Shown here piece after piece: positions 12,883 through 24,623 of a stretch of DNA of 64,000 bases; within the stretch, counting starts at the first letter, position 1, and the number at the start of each line of letters is the position of its first letter. The translations under genes and the position numbers were made by a program. Below the pieces are notes generated by a model, which did not search any database, was not told the origin of the DNA, and saw only the letters and a program-made list of their open reading frames with translations. The stretch covers positions 1 through 64,000 of the forward strand of contig CAJQUW010004726.1 in assembly GCA_907163375.1 (NCBI GenBank). Direction: 5' to 3'. This DNA is from Prostheceraeus crozeri (taxonomy: Eukaryota > Platyhelminthes > Polycladida > Euryleptidae).

Positions 12883-13380
12883 ATGTCCACAACTGAACCT
12901 ATTACATCCACATTGGGCCCGGCCCCAACGCCTGGAGAACCAGCATGGTCTGTCGTGGTCAATATAATTGGCGCAATAGCTGGAAGTATCGGATTTGTGG
13001 CGAACATTGCCGCATTCTTCATCATTGGACGACTTTCGAAGAGTCTTTCTCAATCTAGCCGCCTTGTTCTTAGACATCAAGCCGTATTAGATGGAACACT
13101 TTGCTTGATTTCCACCATTAATCTACTGCAGCCATCTGGAATGCCACGAACTGGGAATCTGGGATTTGATCGCTTTCTCTGTCACATTTGGTGGGGTCAA
13201 ACCATCAACTGGACTCTAATTGGCCTATCTATCTGGAATTTGGTCATCTTTGCGGTAGATCGTTTCATAGCCATCGTTTTCCCATTCAAGTATAGGGCGA
13301 TGTCAATTACCAAGTTTATCATTATGCTCAGCGTTGCATATATCCTGGCCATCTTGGTCTTCGTTACCGGAGTTTTCCAA
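12883..13380 (+). CDS. class A GPCR, coding exon 1 (TM1-TM4)
   Basis: This is the first coding exon of a rhodopsin-family G-protein-coupled receptor, a plasma-membrane receptor whose ligand is unknown. It encodes residues 1-166: a short Thr/Pro-rich extracellular N-terminus with no signal peptide, TM1 (about 24-48), TM2 (61-83), TM3 (97-125) and TM4 (142-165). Cys100 at the top of TM3 is the conserved partner for a second-loop cysteine. The DRY box is DRF (126-128), followed by FPFKYR. The HQAVLD and LLQP motifs of TM2 recall large orphan receptor families of marine invertebrates. The exon ends after GVFQ in phase 0 at a GTCAGT donor (13381). The start is the first Met in a frame that carries straight into TM1. 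The other exon lies 10.6 kb downstream at 24030-24623. Confidence 0.9.
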
Positions 13381-13446
13381 GTCAGTTTATTTGTTTGTTT
13401 CAGTTGTTTACAGGGGTTTTGTGGGGATTCAATGAAAATTTGCTGA

Positions 13447-13629
13447 ATTGTTCATTCTGTTGATCAGACCAGAAGGCTGATGATGAAAAAGTCTCCTTGC
13501 TTTTCGGCGTAATAATTGTAATTATATGTAAAATAAATTTTCTTTTACATATAATTACAATTATTACGCCGAAAAGCAAGGAGACTTTTTCATCATCAGC
13601 CTTCTGGTCTGATCAACAGAATGAACAAT
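13447..13629. mobile_element. near-perfect 183-bp hairpin in the GPCR intron
   Basis: The left arm (13447-13533) and right arm (13543-13629) are reverse complements over about 87 bp with essentially no mismatch. The loop is only about 9 bp. The arms include CAGACCAGAAGGCTGATGAT and TTTTCGGCGTAATAATTGTA. It begins 66 bp after the splice donor of exon 1. It may be a young foldback MITE. In the primary transcript it would form a long double-stranded stem that could feed a small-RNA pathway. Confidence 0.8.
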
Positions 13630-15234
13630 CGTCAACTCCTGTTAACGGCTATCCTCTACATCAATTTGCTGAATGTCCGTTCTCTGTCAATTAGGATTTC
13701 TGCTTAGTAATTATCTTACAATTTGAATATTTGGCGAAATTCAAACTCACAACAATATAATCATTGATGCGATGTTTTTGGCAGCGATCTGCAATATTCA
13801 CCTAAAGTGAATGGGAACAGATGCGCTCGTCATTCACGCAGTATTAGTTAAAAATCAGATGATATCGTCAAGGACACGTTGAAGTCTCAATGGCCTCAAT
13901 ACACTTTAGGCAACACAAATGCGTCTTAAGGTGGTCGAAAGATGATATTTTCTGCACGTGCAAAAGTCACTTTCAATGGATTGATTGCTAGTCTTCATCT
14001 CCTAGAAATTAGAAATGGAAGCTATTACGAAGCACTGACTTTTGGGGGTTAATAGGACTCGTCCTTCGCTCCGTATATGTAAACTATTCACAGATTACTC
14101 TGGAGTGCTCAGCTCGCACTCAACACAGCTATCGAAAAGTCAGTAGAGCAACGGCTGGAGGCGTATCCTCATTCGTTCCTATTCAAAGATTTTGCAAAAT
14201 CACTTAGACGTAGTTAGACTTTTTGAGTGTTGCGGTACGATCAGCTCAGATATCCTTCATGTCGATATCCAATGACACTTTCGGGGTTCGACCTCTAGAC
14301 CAAAAGATCGCTAGTCCAAGCACTTAGCCACTCTGCAGCAGATTATTACTTTGTCTATGTGATGAGAGAACCTCGCGCAATTGTTCCTTTTTGTTCCATG
14401 CATCTAGAGTGTCACGATTAATTTAATAGTGTACATAAGTTGATAGATTTTTCCGATACTACCACAACATCTTATTGCGTCTTTGTCGGTCTATTTATTT
14501 GAAAAACCTACATAAGCCTATATGATTTAATTTTGCCTGGCTTGCTGCATGCAAGCGTAAAGTATTGTTAAAGTAAGTTAGTTGTGCACGTTAAAGAAAA
14601 TACAAAGGAATATGCACAGGATAGTGGATATACTATTCTTGAACAGGCTTGCTATGCTGACAAAAATTTTATCACATTTTGATGCTTAGATTTGTGACAT
14701 TTTTTGAAGAGATTTTTTTTGAGATTTGAAACCAACATCTGCCCTGGTTTCTGGGCAATACCAAACCAAATATTCGACCGAGAACTGCAAAGCCAGAGTA
14801 AATAAACACAGGACAGCTTGTTACACAGTCACGCAGCTGATCAAGCTATTCTGAGTGTGATAAGCAATGGACTTCCAAACCGCACTGTTGACCTCCTGTA
14901 GATAGGAACGCAATGTCTACGGTCGCTAAGATTTAGTGTTTAATTTGCTAGCTATCTATGCTATTTTACAGCCTACTTCAATAGCATAAATATGAACAAA
15001 GTGACTTCTGCAGCTTTGTTCTTCTGTATGGAAGTAGATTTTATAGCCATCATACTTCTATGGTATTCTAGATTTCTGTAGTTCATGGAGATAACTGTCG
15101 AATCAACTTGCTTCAAAAAGTGACGTATTCACTTTATTACTTATGCTATTACTCTGAGTGCATTGCATTTGATGCTCAGATAATGTGAGCAATTGTTTCA
15201 TGAAATAAGTGGGACTATATTATTGCATGTTTTG

Positions 15235-15415
15235 TTGTCGACCTATTTTTCAACGCAAATTGTTTTTAATTCATTCGTATATTCTTTCTGCTCGCATATT
15301 CATTCATTTTGGTGGTTTCTATTGATAGAATCTTCAAAGATCTTCACACTGACTGGTACTGACTGGGCTTCTCCCAATACCATTTACATATTAATTGTTG
15401 ATATTTTATTTCTTC
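15235..15415 (+). repeat. dispersed repeat B, plus copy
   Basis: Shares, with the minus strand of 18695-18905, TCATTCGTATATTCTTTCTG, the segment AATACCATTTACATATTAAT, and the TTGTTGATATTTTATTT that follows. The two copies are inverted relative to each other within the same intron, 3.4 kb apart. They have no recognised coding content. Confidence 0.6.
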
Positions 15416-16899
15416 TTCTTTGAAGCCTATATCTTGTTCAATTATTTTAATGCGTATTTCGTGCAAGCGTGACTATTATAGATATTCCAAAAACATTTTC
15501 AGGCTGTCCTCCTGGCATTGAGGAACTTGATCTAGATGAGGAAAACGAGTGACGTAAAGCCTTTTTTTTACCAAAGTGCCTCCAACCAATGAAATAGAAA
15601 TTCTCGTTTTACATTTAAATAGCTACAGGCCTACTTGATAGCAAAATCAACCTGATCCCGAACAAGACGTGTCTCCGAAGTGAAGAGAGAAGGTGAGGAT
15701 GGTTGCTATGTCGCTGACTGACTATTAGGGTTGCGATATTTAAAACATGTTTTAATACGTTTCTTGAAAATGTTTCCGTATTGCTTTTTTCCTGTAAAAG
15801 GCGCATTTTCTTTTTTCGATACACAATTCACAATTCTTAAAACGATGTAATCCCTTCTGTGCATGCGTAATTGCGTATGAAATGTCAGTAAATCCCTTAA
15901 CAAATACACTTTCCTAACGCTAGCAGAGCAAGTACAGTTTACTCGATTCACGTTTAGTTTTTACCAAAGTAGGTACATGCAGTGCAGTTACAGCGATAAT
16001 AGAATCTACCGTGGCAGAATTATGCATCACCAGCATGATGGTTTTCACCAGCATCATCATGGCTAGGTTACTTAGCTCATGAAGATCGTGAAACAGCAGA
16101 CTTTAAGATATTTTTGTAGATGATTGCTTCCTATTTAATTCCGCTGATGAAAGTGACGTTGTGTGCTTTCAGTTATGTTTAGTGTGTTGAGTGTATCCTT
16201 AGCTTGCATCCATCCAATATGGGTGTTTCGTCAACCTTAATTATCTTTTACAACATTTTTCAATTTCGAATTTTCTATCAATATCTCAGTAATAATTTAT
16301 TATTTACTTGTTTTGGGTTTTTCTTTCATTTAGCTTTATCTGGGTAAATTGTTTATTACTTCAAAGGTGAACCTGTGTATAGAAATCAATTGAAAAAAGA
16401 AATGATAAGCATTCCGAAATATATAGCAAGATGCTACTTTCAGTGACAAACTGTAAATGAATTTTTGTGCATGCTAACTAAAAGATTTCCCAAATTGAAG
16501 AAGTTTTTTGGCCTATTGGTATACTTTCCTTTATTTCACCAGATCTTACAAGGTAGATATTACTTTGATTCACCTCAAGTACTACCACAATTCTCGTCAA
16601 ATATATAAAAAACAAAGAACCCATAAAAACATATTTAAAATATATTTGGAGAATATTTAAAATATGATGGACAAAAAACTTTTTTTGCAGCCCTACTGAC
16701 TATTCTTTTACACACAAAGCGCTGATGGAGAAGATGAGACATTTGATTCATCAACTATTCGTTGAAAAAAGTCCATATACGCAGTGTTACAAACGAAGAA
16801 GTTTCATTCGTCACGGACGATGTCTAAATTTGCAGCGAATTCTTTGACGACAAAGCTTTGAAGTGTCAATGTATCTAGAAAACTGGTAAGAGAAGAGAG

Positions 16900-17574
16900 C
16901 ATCTTCGATTAATGACCTTACGACTTCAAAAAAATGTCTCGAGTGAAATACATGGTTGCAAGACTTCAAGTACTAAAGGAGATGGAAGAAATGTGAAAGG
17001 TTAATGGATATTATGACGGACGAACCCCAGAAACTGTGATCAGAACTTACAATGTAGCTTCATTCAATTGCAACAAAAAAAGATGTACTACCAAATGAAA
17101 AACTAAGAAATTCCTTGCAAATTTAGACAAAGTTTTTGACATAACAATTAAATCTGGGGAATGACTAGCAAAGGAAGACGAAACATTTTACAGTCTACAA
17201 GCAAATGCGAATGTACAGTTGGCTATACGACTAGAACAGACGACTCGGCATTGATACACCCATCGAAGAGGATGCGGATGCATTCTGAACGAGATCCGGC
17301 AAATGATGAAGTCATGTGTGATGGACAAGACTTTGAAATTGATGAGCAAGAGGACGAAGACTTCGCCGAATCTTGCGGTGATGAGATCGAATCCAAATTT
17401 GATCCCATTGAAAGATCGGCAGGAAATTTAGCAGCTATTTTGATGTCTTTCGGTTTGAGTACAAAGGAAATGGTGAAAACTTGCAAGAAAGTGAAAGATG
17501 AGGGCGTGAACATGCCTTTTTCCGAGTCAGTCAGCAATTTGGAAACGCAGCAACAAAGAGGAGATGAAAGTTGA
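16900..17574 (+). pseudogene. relic ORF of a repeat-encoded protein within the intron
   Basis: An open frame at 17161-17574 encodes 137 residues with an acidic stretch (DFEIDEQEDEDFAESCGDEI) and then a short helical segment, with no domain I can name. Just upstream (about 16940-17160) another frame reads VKYMVARLQVLKEMEEM and FLANLDKVFDITIKSGE, broken by stops. FLxxLDKxFDI-type segments are common in transposon-associated open frames of invertebrates. The reading is therefore a decayed mobile-element gene in the intron and not an exon of the receptor. It could also be an unexpressed chance frame. Confidence 0.35.
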
Positions 17575-18099
17575 AGATTAAATACGAAAATTTGAAGACG
17601 ACTGATGGTATTTTTAAGTTTTGCTATAAAGCAATCGAAAAAAAATGAAGTTTCATGTAGTTATTTCAAAACGTTGAAAGGAGAAGAACGTCAAGCGCTT
17701 TGCCTATCAAGCAAAAGTTAGGAGATCAGACCGGCAGCATTGATTTTATCAAGTGGGACTGTTGAACTATTTCTGCCTGTTACATTCGCATGAATGTTTG
17801 AGACATGACAGCTTTGGATGCACTTTGGATTATATTGTAGCAGAGACGCGGAATGACGATTTGCTGATATTGAAATTCATGAATGTAAAGCAATACTGAA
17901 CAGTGTATTTTTTATGTAGACACTATTTTTCACATGCAATGGAAATGCTTCGCTCTGTAATTTAAAACAAAATTTCTCATCTCTAGGTACCACAGCCTGC
18001 TGAATAGAAGGAAAATTTCAATTTTGGAATATACCTAGTGACTATCCTATCGCAGTCAATTCTTGAAATTTGTAAGTTTGTCTACGTACGTACTATAGC

Positions 18100-18285
18100 G
18101 AAAAAACATGAAATTGCAAATAGACACAAAATGCATGCTTTCCCGCTGATCCTTTCTGAGAAAGAAGGGGAGCCATGCGGAACTCGGCAGACGCACAGAT
18201 TCGATGAAGTTATGAGGTGCACACCATTCTGTGAAAGCTTCATTTTCCGCCTCGTTCCCTGCAAAAGCTGGTTTTGACTATTGCA
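18100..18285 (+). repeat. dispersed repeat family A, intronic copy
   Basis: Carries GGAACTCGGCAGACGCACAG, GAGGTGCACACCATTCTGTG and CTCGTTCCCTGCAAAAGC, in the same order as in the copies at 1765-1955 and 5405-5630. Confidence 0.6.
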
Positions 18286-18694
18286 TTAAATGATTGGTCA
18301 TTCGCACATTCACATAGGATATATGGCGTAGTCAAGAAAACATAGGCACCGTCAAGAGGTAAGATGCCCTTAGCTTCCCTTCGGATGTTCTACCTTTCGG
18401 ATTTTAGATGGCAAAATTGACTTGGGTTGTCGAAAAACTGATTTATCTATGTTTTCTTACGTGGACAACAGTTACCAAATTAGATTTACGATTATGAGCA
18501 ACACACGTAGCTTCAGACAGAGCAGACAGACAAAAGTCAAGGTCAATCAAAGTCAAAGAAATTAATACACAGAATCCATCACAAATACAAATATTTTTCA
18601 AAGAGCGAAAAATTGATGTTTCTGCACGTCCGTAAATAACACTCCAAATTTCAGGGTCATTTGTACGAAAGATGCATTAAAGTAGACTAATTAG

Positions 18695-18905
18695 ACAAGA
18701 TAATAAAATTATAAAAATTAATTGATAAAATTAACAAGTCTATGAATGATAAAACAAATAAAATAATAACAATTAATATGTAAATGGTATTTGGAAAAGC
18801 AAATAAGAAAATTGAAATCAACAATGAGTGTGCAAACAAAGAATATACGAATGAAATAAAAGCAATTTGCGTAGAGTTGACATCAAAACATGTAAGATCT
18901 TCTGA
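18695..18905 (-). repeat. dispersed repeat B, minus copy
   Basis: On the minus strand it matches 15235-15415 over TCATTCGTATATTCTTTG, the AATACCATTTACATATTAAT block and the flanking T-rich sequence. An open frame through it on the minus strand is hydrophobic only because of base composition. Confidence 0.6.
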
Positions 18906-19344
18906 ATCAATGCTCCTCATCAATGAAGAATTGCTTTATTGAGTTCACCAAGTGTCCCAAGTAAAACCTTAGTTCTAAAAATCATAATAAATTGCCAAAC
19001 TGCCAAACCATTAAAGTGCCGAATCCTACTACATGATGTATGCTCAGAGGGGAGAGATCACGGTTATGCGTAGGCTGCCGCCTGATTTCTGTCAACTGTA
19101 GCCCATCGACTGTGAGGAATTCAACCGTGGAACTGGATGTGTTTATTAATGCATATTTTTGCCTCGGAAATTGTAATCAGCTTCTATTTGCTTTCATCTC
19201 TTAAAAATGAACGATTCAGGTCATTTCCTCAATAAAATAGAATAATGCTGGCACAGTGAGAGATATTTTTGTTTCAAAATGAAAGATCAAATATTACTTG
19301 CTATCAAATGATCGTAAAAATCAATTTACCGCAAAACCTGCTAT

Positions 19345-19555
19345 AAACCGCCACCCTGACGAAGTGTTAAAAAAATAGTTCGCCACCCTGCAACAGAACG
19401 CCACCTGTAATAGACCACCACTTCCTATATTCGGCAGTGTAAGTATAAGTACAAGGAAAAGTGCAAGCTTTCTTATATATTTCGTCAGTCATTTTGGCAG
19501 TGTAAGTATAAGTATAGGTGCAAGCCTTTTTATATATTATGGCAGTAATTAGTTA
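19345..19555. repeat. minisatellite remnant and tandem duplication
   Basis: Several degenerate units of the type ACGCCACCTGTAATAGACC lie at 19345-19430. They are the complement of the 17-bp unit that makes the array at 39556-40165. Directly after comes a tandem duplication of about 61 bp starting GGCAGTGTAAGTATAAGTA (19434-19494 and 19495-19555). Confidence 0.6.
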
Positions 19556-20097
19556 CCACCAAATATGACCTGGATCGACATCTGATTCAAAGGCCTGTCT
19601 GATATGTGATATGTTATTGGCATTTACATATTCACTGCGCATCCACTCCACGAATACCTCCATGCCTTATGATTCTTCGCTGCTACCCGGTCACAATTGC
19701 TTTAAATTAATCATTAAGTGCCTATATAGGTGCTTCATGCATAGTGCATATCATAATGCACTACATAGGTGCACCAAGCTTATGCCAACTTGTTAAGTGT
19801 TGAGCCTCTATTAGTGGCATGTGGGTGATTTAGGTCCAAGCATGGTAAATGATTCATATATTAATTTACTGAAAATCAACAAAGCATGTAGGCCTATTTA
19901 GCATCATATGAAATTTTAATCAAAAACTAATAAGTCATTCTAATCAGCGGAAATACAAATACTTCCACAATGTATAAAGTATTTATATAGCACTTCGTTA
20001 TTCGAGTTTTGTAGATGGAACATAAGCGTAAATACATGCAAGCTTTATTGAAGCGATATTTCTTGCCTTTTTAGACTGGGAGATGCTACACGCAATG

Positions 20098-20175
20098 TCT
20101 GGCCACTCTCTAATAGAACAGCACCTGCAAGATAGCATTATCCAATAGAGGAGTGGATTATTGGGCGGTCTACTA
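20098..20175. repeat. second minisatellite remnant
   Basis: GGCCACTCTCTAATAGAACA, then CATTATCCAATAGAGGAGTGG, recall the NGCCACTTCTAATAGAA unit of the large array at 39556-40165 and the remnant at 19345-19430. Confidence 0.45.
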
Positions 20176-21220
20176 AAGGCCTTACAGTGTATCATTGCAG
20201 TAGATAGAAATGTCATGCCTGAAAGCAAGATGAAACAAACAGTTGGCTAGTTGTAAAATGCACATGCACAAGGAGAAAGAAGGTTGGACAGTCAAAGCAT
20301 TGTTTTCATGCAGTTTTACTCAAATGGGCGAGTAAAAGTGTCATTGGACTTAAGCAATTCATGCTCAAGACCATTCTTTGATAAAACCACAAAATTTATT
20401 ATTTGAGATTTATAGTCTTCCCGCAGGTCAATTTTAGATATATTTTCATACTTTGAGCATTTTTCGATCTTTATTATCTATTAGAGCCATAAATGCATGA
20501 CAGGTTGAATGCTGGGTCAAAAACTTTCTTGCAATATGGATACAACTATTCTCATTTATTTAATGACATTATGGGTAAACATTATTCTTTGCTGCGTTTC
20601 AATGAGAAGACTACTGCTGACGTCATTTAAGCAACTCTGATAAGCAACAGTTCTTACTGATTGAGTAGTAAGTTCGTCTTGCAACTCTAAGACATGTAAT
20701 TGTTTTTGGAAGTTTATTTATTCATTTCTTTGATATCAGATCGACTTCCAAACTGAAACTATAAATGGATAACAGTATTGTTTACAGTTATCATCGATGC
20801 ATTTATGGCCTAAATAGTAAAGCAAAAAAAATTTGATAAGCGGTGAAATTTAGTAAGCTTGCTATTCAACCAAAATTATTTATTTCAATAAAAAGCGGAA
20901 TACTACAACTGTTAACATGTAGAATGCATGTTTCTCCGTAAAAGTGGTTGTATGCATAATGTATGTACTCATGAATTAACCTCTTTCATTATTTGTTAGT
21001 CTTCTTAACTTCAGTAATCACAACTATATCCTTGTCTGAATTGTTGCAACCTATGAGCAATAATACTTCTTCATGTCGAAAAGTTGATTGAAAACAGTTG
21101 TTGAAAGTTTCATGAAAACAGTCATTGTACACACCCCTAAGTCCAACGTCAAAACTATGTATCCAATGCCCCGGCTAGTCTATGCTGAATTTATCACAGT
21201 TTGCGTTAATTAACAGTGAT

Positions 21221-21527
21221 ACGGTCAAAAGTCAAAGTGGTCCTGAAACTCGGCTTTAATAAATTTGTCTCTGAGAAAGCCTCAAAATGAAATAACAGCA
21301 AAGCCTTTTACAACATCGAACAAGTGGACGAGCTCATGTTTCTGATAAGATTTCAGACGGAAAATCAAGTCCTTGAAGGTTGAGAGATTGAAAGAGATGG
21401 CTGATTTCCTAAAATCTTATCAGAAAATATAAATGCTCGATGCTGCTAAGAACGTTTCTGCTGTTAAAATGTTATTTCGAGGCTTCTTCTGAGACAGCGG
21501 CATCAATGCCACTTTGAGTTGACGCCG
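21221..21527. mobile_element. MITE-like inverted repeat, about 307 bp
   Basis: The left end reads ACGGTCAAAAGTCAAAGTGG, and the right end reads CCACTTTGAGTTGACGCCGT, its imperfect complement. Inner segments also pair (GTCTCTGAGAAAGCCTC against GAGGCTTCTTCTGAGAC; AACAGCA against TGCTGTT). The ends are diverged, so the insertion is old. No coding capacity. Confidence 0.5.
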
Positions 21528-24029
21528 TTGTTACAATTCATATCTCCAGATACCACAAGCCCGATGTCCCTCGTCATTGCAGCATATTGCGGTTCAGATA
21601 TCTTCGTTATAATATAATATTGCATTGTTAAACACAGGTAAGAAGAGTTCTATTCACCCACGCATTCTCATCAACCGAATGCACAGAATTAGGACTGAAA
21701 TTTTTGGTGTTTTCATAACGACAAAAGGACAAGTGACATGATGTGTAGGTGGTGAGAATTCGCATGTGTCATTTAACTCAGCAATTTTTGATGCAATTAT
21801 ATCTCGTATTCCCAAATGTCAGGATCATCAAATTATATTATTGCTAAATCAGAACTTATCGAACTGTGATTATACCATAATTGGAAAATTGTACAACATT
21901 TGCTTTGGAAATGCACTCTTTCATGAATTTGCGAAATTCCAGAAATCATCAATTATCATATGATTTCTGCAGAGGTAAATGAAGTTTCTCAAACGTATGT
22001 TCTGTTTCCACTTTTGAAATACTTAAAATAGTCATGAAGTTTTACATGTAGTTGCCAAAAATTGTCATAGCTGCGATTAAAGATGGTCAATTACATCCAG
22101 ATTCTCACGATAAACGATCGGATAAACCCTACTACTAATGCGCCCTTCTTTTCCTTTTAGCACCGTAAATTCTCTCTAAAATTTTTTTAAGAGATTGACT
22201 GCCTAGTCCAAGTCCGACAAAGAAATCTAATAGTTTTTGTATGTTGTCATTATAGGTCGGTAGCATTATAGAAATATATACGGAATCTCACGCGCCGCAG
22301 CATAAAATTCTTGATTTTTGTCATCTTCGTGACTGAGAAGCACCGTCTCAAATTGGAGCTGGTAAACACATAGCAGCTTTATGTAAATGAAAAATATGAT
22401 GATGTAGTTTGTGAACATTAATTTTCATAATAAGGTTCTCTGTTGGTTATCTTATTGGCTGCTGAAAAGTTGCTAGGAAATCAATGATACGAAAAAAAGA
22501 AATGAAATGAATAATGTTTAGAATCCTTCAAGTTCTCTGCCCGTGACTAAAATTGAGATACCAAAAATTTGACTAAAAGTGAAATAAAGATTATTGCTTG
22601 CCGACCATTAAATGAATCATGTTCATCAATGTACAACCATTATCAATCACCCAGTTAGTCCTATCAAGCATTAATTAATGAAATTCAGTGACGTTATAAA
22701 ACATTGGAAATCATATTGTCTCAATCGATAAAATCACAAGTTCACTTCTGAACTTTTATTCTTTACTTGCAGTCACTAGGGCACTAAAGAAATTCGAAGT
22801 ATCTCGTTTGAAATCCAAAGCCTGTGTTTTAGATAAGTAGAGGATGAGTAAACTAAAATTCATGTAGGATAAGAATGATCAAGAAAAAAAATTACAAAAG
22901 CGCAAGAATCAGCAACAGAATTACAATAAGCATGCCAAAGTAGATCAATTCGTAATTCGACTAGTCGACTATAAAAACCCGAAGATACATGCCCTAGTCT
23001 GCGCCTCACCTCAGCAGGAAGGAGTCTTCTCCATATTATTGTACATTTCTTCTCTTTTATAATTCACAACGCTTTGATCTCATTCGCAGCTCAGTACCAT
23101 TAATCAGCGGTAGGCACAAGGCAGACTTTCCGGCATAGTAAGAGAACGGTGTCTGCTAAGTTTCATGTAAACTGTTGTTGTCTCGTTCTTCGAATGTTTG
23201 ATCAGATCATTCGTGGTTTGTCGAAGAAAGGTATAATCCACTTGCTGATAATAATTTCGACTAGCGAATTGAGTTTCTATTGAGATTTTACTAAAGACTT
23301 CTGTTTAAGTTATATTATGGCTGTTTACAGTGAAGGCCGGAGTTCGTGACATGAACACGAGCATGACTCTGTCATTCGCATCGCGCTAACTCTGTTTTCA
23401 TTGTAAATATTTGGTTTGAGACAACTTGATCATTTTCGGCTGAAGATGTGATACAGCTAATCAACTCATGGCTGAGCTACAAGAACCAATCTCCTCTGGG
23501 CCAAGCTTGCGAACAAGTACCCGAACCTGAGCGATGGTTGTCAAAGCTTAAAGACGGTGCTCTCTGAGTCCTGAACAGCCTTCTATTTGTCAGGTTAACG
23601 GTCCACAGCATAAAGACAGCTGTCATTGAGCTTTTAATCCAAAATGATAAAACTTGTTGCAATTTATTGAACTGGTGTACATGTAATTGAATTGTTTTTC
23701 AATGAATAATTTGTTTTAGATGAATTAGACGTAAGACACAAAAACGCAGGCGGTTTGAACTTCGTCGTTAAAGGAGTTCGAGTCTGTGTTTCAGCTGAAA
23801 AACCTCTTGTTGATGACACATTTTCAACGACTACAGATCTCTTATAGGGGACAGTATTATTAATGACTCGAACGATGCATGCCATTCGCAGAATTTCTCC
23901 ATGCCATGCGGCAAAATGACGTTGACATATGTTGTTATTCACCAATGTGCGGATTGTTATTGCTTATTGCAGGTTCTATTACTGCTCGATGAGCGCCCGA
24001 TAAGGATTCTCTCCATATTCTATTTTCAG

Positions 24030-24623
24030 GTCAGTACTGTAGATGGACAATGCGGTTACACCAAGTTGGTAAAAAGTCAGGCCACAGAAATCTTCTACAA
24101 CGTCTACGTCTACATCTGGTTCTTCATAGCTTATGTCATCCCAGTGTGCGCATTTCTTATCCTTTACGGCTGGATCGTTATCACCCTGAAGCGGAGCCAG
24201 AATTTTCAGAAGAAGAGTTCTGATGATCGCAGTCATACCGTAGAAAGAGCCATTTTGGAGGTTACTCGAACTGGCATTGTAGTCACCGCCTTCTTCATCA
24301 TTGCAATGTCATTCGATACGTTCTATTACTTCCTGGATCGTGTTACAACTTCAGTCACATATATCCCACATTCACCATTTCAAAGGTTCGCGACAATCAT
24401 GATTTCACTCAATATGATCGTCAACCCTTTCATCTACGTCATATTGATGCCGCTATATAGAAGGCAACTTCAAGCAACTATCACGTCATTTGGGGATACC
24501 ATTCGAAGGCGGTCCGGAAGGTCTGTGGTCACTGTATCAAGCAGTCAAGGAGTCAGTAGTTCCACCGGCGGCAAAGCGGTGAAATTATCCACAATCTCGG
24601 AGAGCGCTGCAAACCGAACTTAA
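24030..24623 (+). CDS. class A GPCR, coding exon 2 (TM5-TM7 and tail)
   Basis: This is the last coding exon of the receptor begun at 12883, giving a 363-residue protein. It encodes residues 167-363: second extracellular loop with Cys174 (pairs with Cys100), TM5 (190-218, with IPVCAFLILYG), TM6 (246-268), TM7 (283-306) ending NPFIY (298-302, the NPxxY motif), then PLYRRQL, helix 8, and a Ser/Thr-rich tail that could be phosphorylated. TM6 has no CWxP motif (it reads FIIAMSFDTFYY), which is unusual for class A. The acceptor TATTTTCAG is at 24021-24029. An open frame continues upstream, but it lacks receptor sequence and would break the fit with exon 1. The stop TAA is at 24621-24623. No clear polyadenylation signal was found nearby. 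Confidence 0.9.
   Translation, partial: VSTVDGQCGYTKLVKSQATEIFYNVYVYIWFFIAYVIPVCAFLILYGWIVITLKRSQNFQKKSSDDRSHTVERAILEVTRTGIVVTAFFIIAMSFDTFYYFLDRVTTSVTYIPHSPFQRFATIMISLNMIVNPFIYVILMPLYRRQLQATITSFGDTIRRRSGRSVVTVSSSQGVSSSTGGKAVKLSTISESAANRT

Larger units (their letters stand above)
13381..24029 (+). other. 10.6-kb intron of the GPCR gene
   Basis: The intron starts at GTCAGT after exon 1 and ends at TATTTTCAG before exon 2. Phase 0 at both ends joins GVFQ to VSTVDGQCGY without changing the frame. It holds a 183-bp hairpin, a pair of inverted repeats 3.4 kb apart, a relic ORF, a family A repeat, minisatellite remnants and a MITE, which are listed separately. The rest (13630-15230, 15420-16900, 18910-19380, 20180-21220, 21530-24020) shows no gene or repeat that I can support. 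Confidence 0.75.

Noticed and set aside
23901-24029. Extension of GPCR exon 2 upstream within the same open frame
   Set aside because: The added residues do not resemble a receptor, a good TATTTTCAG acceptor lies at 24021-24029, and joining there restores the frame with exon 1.
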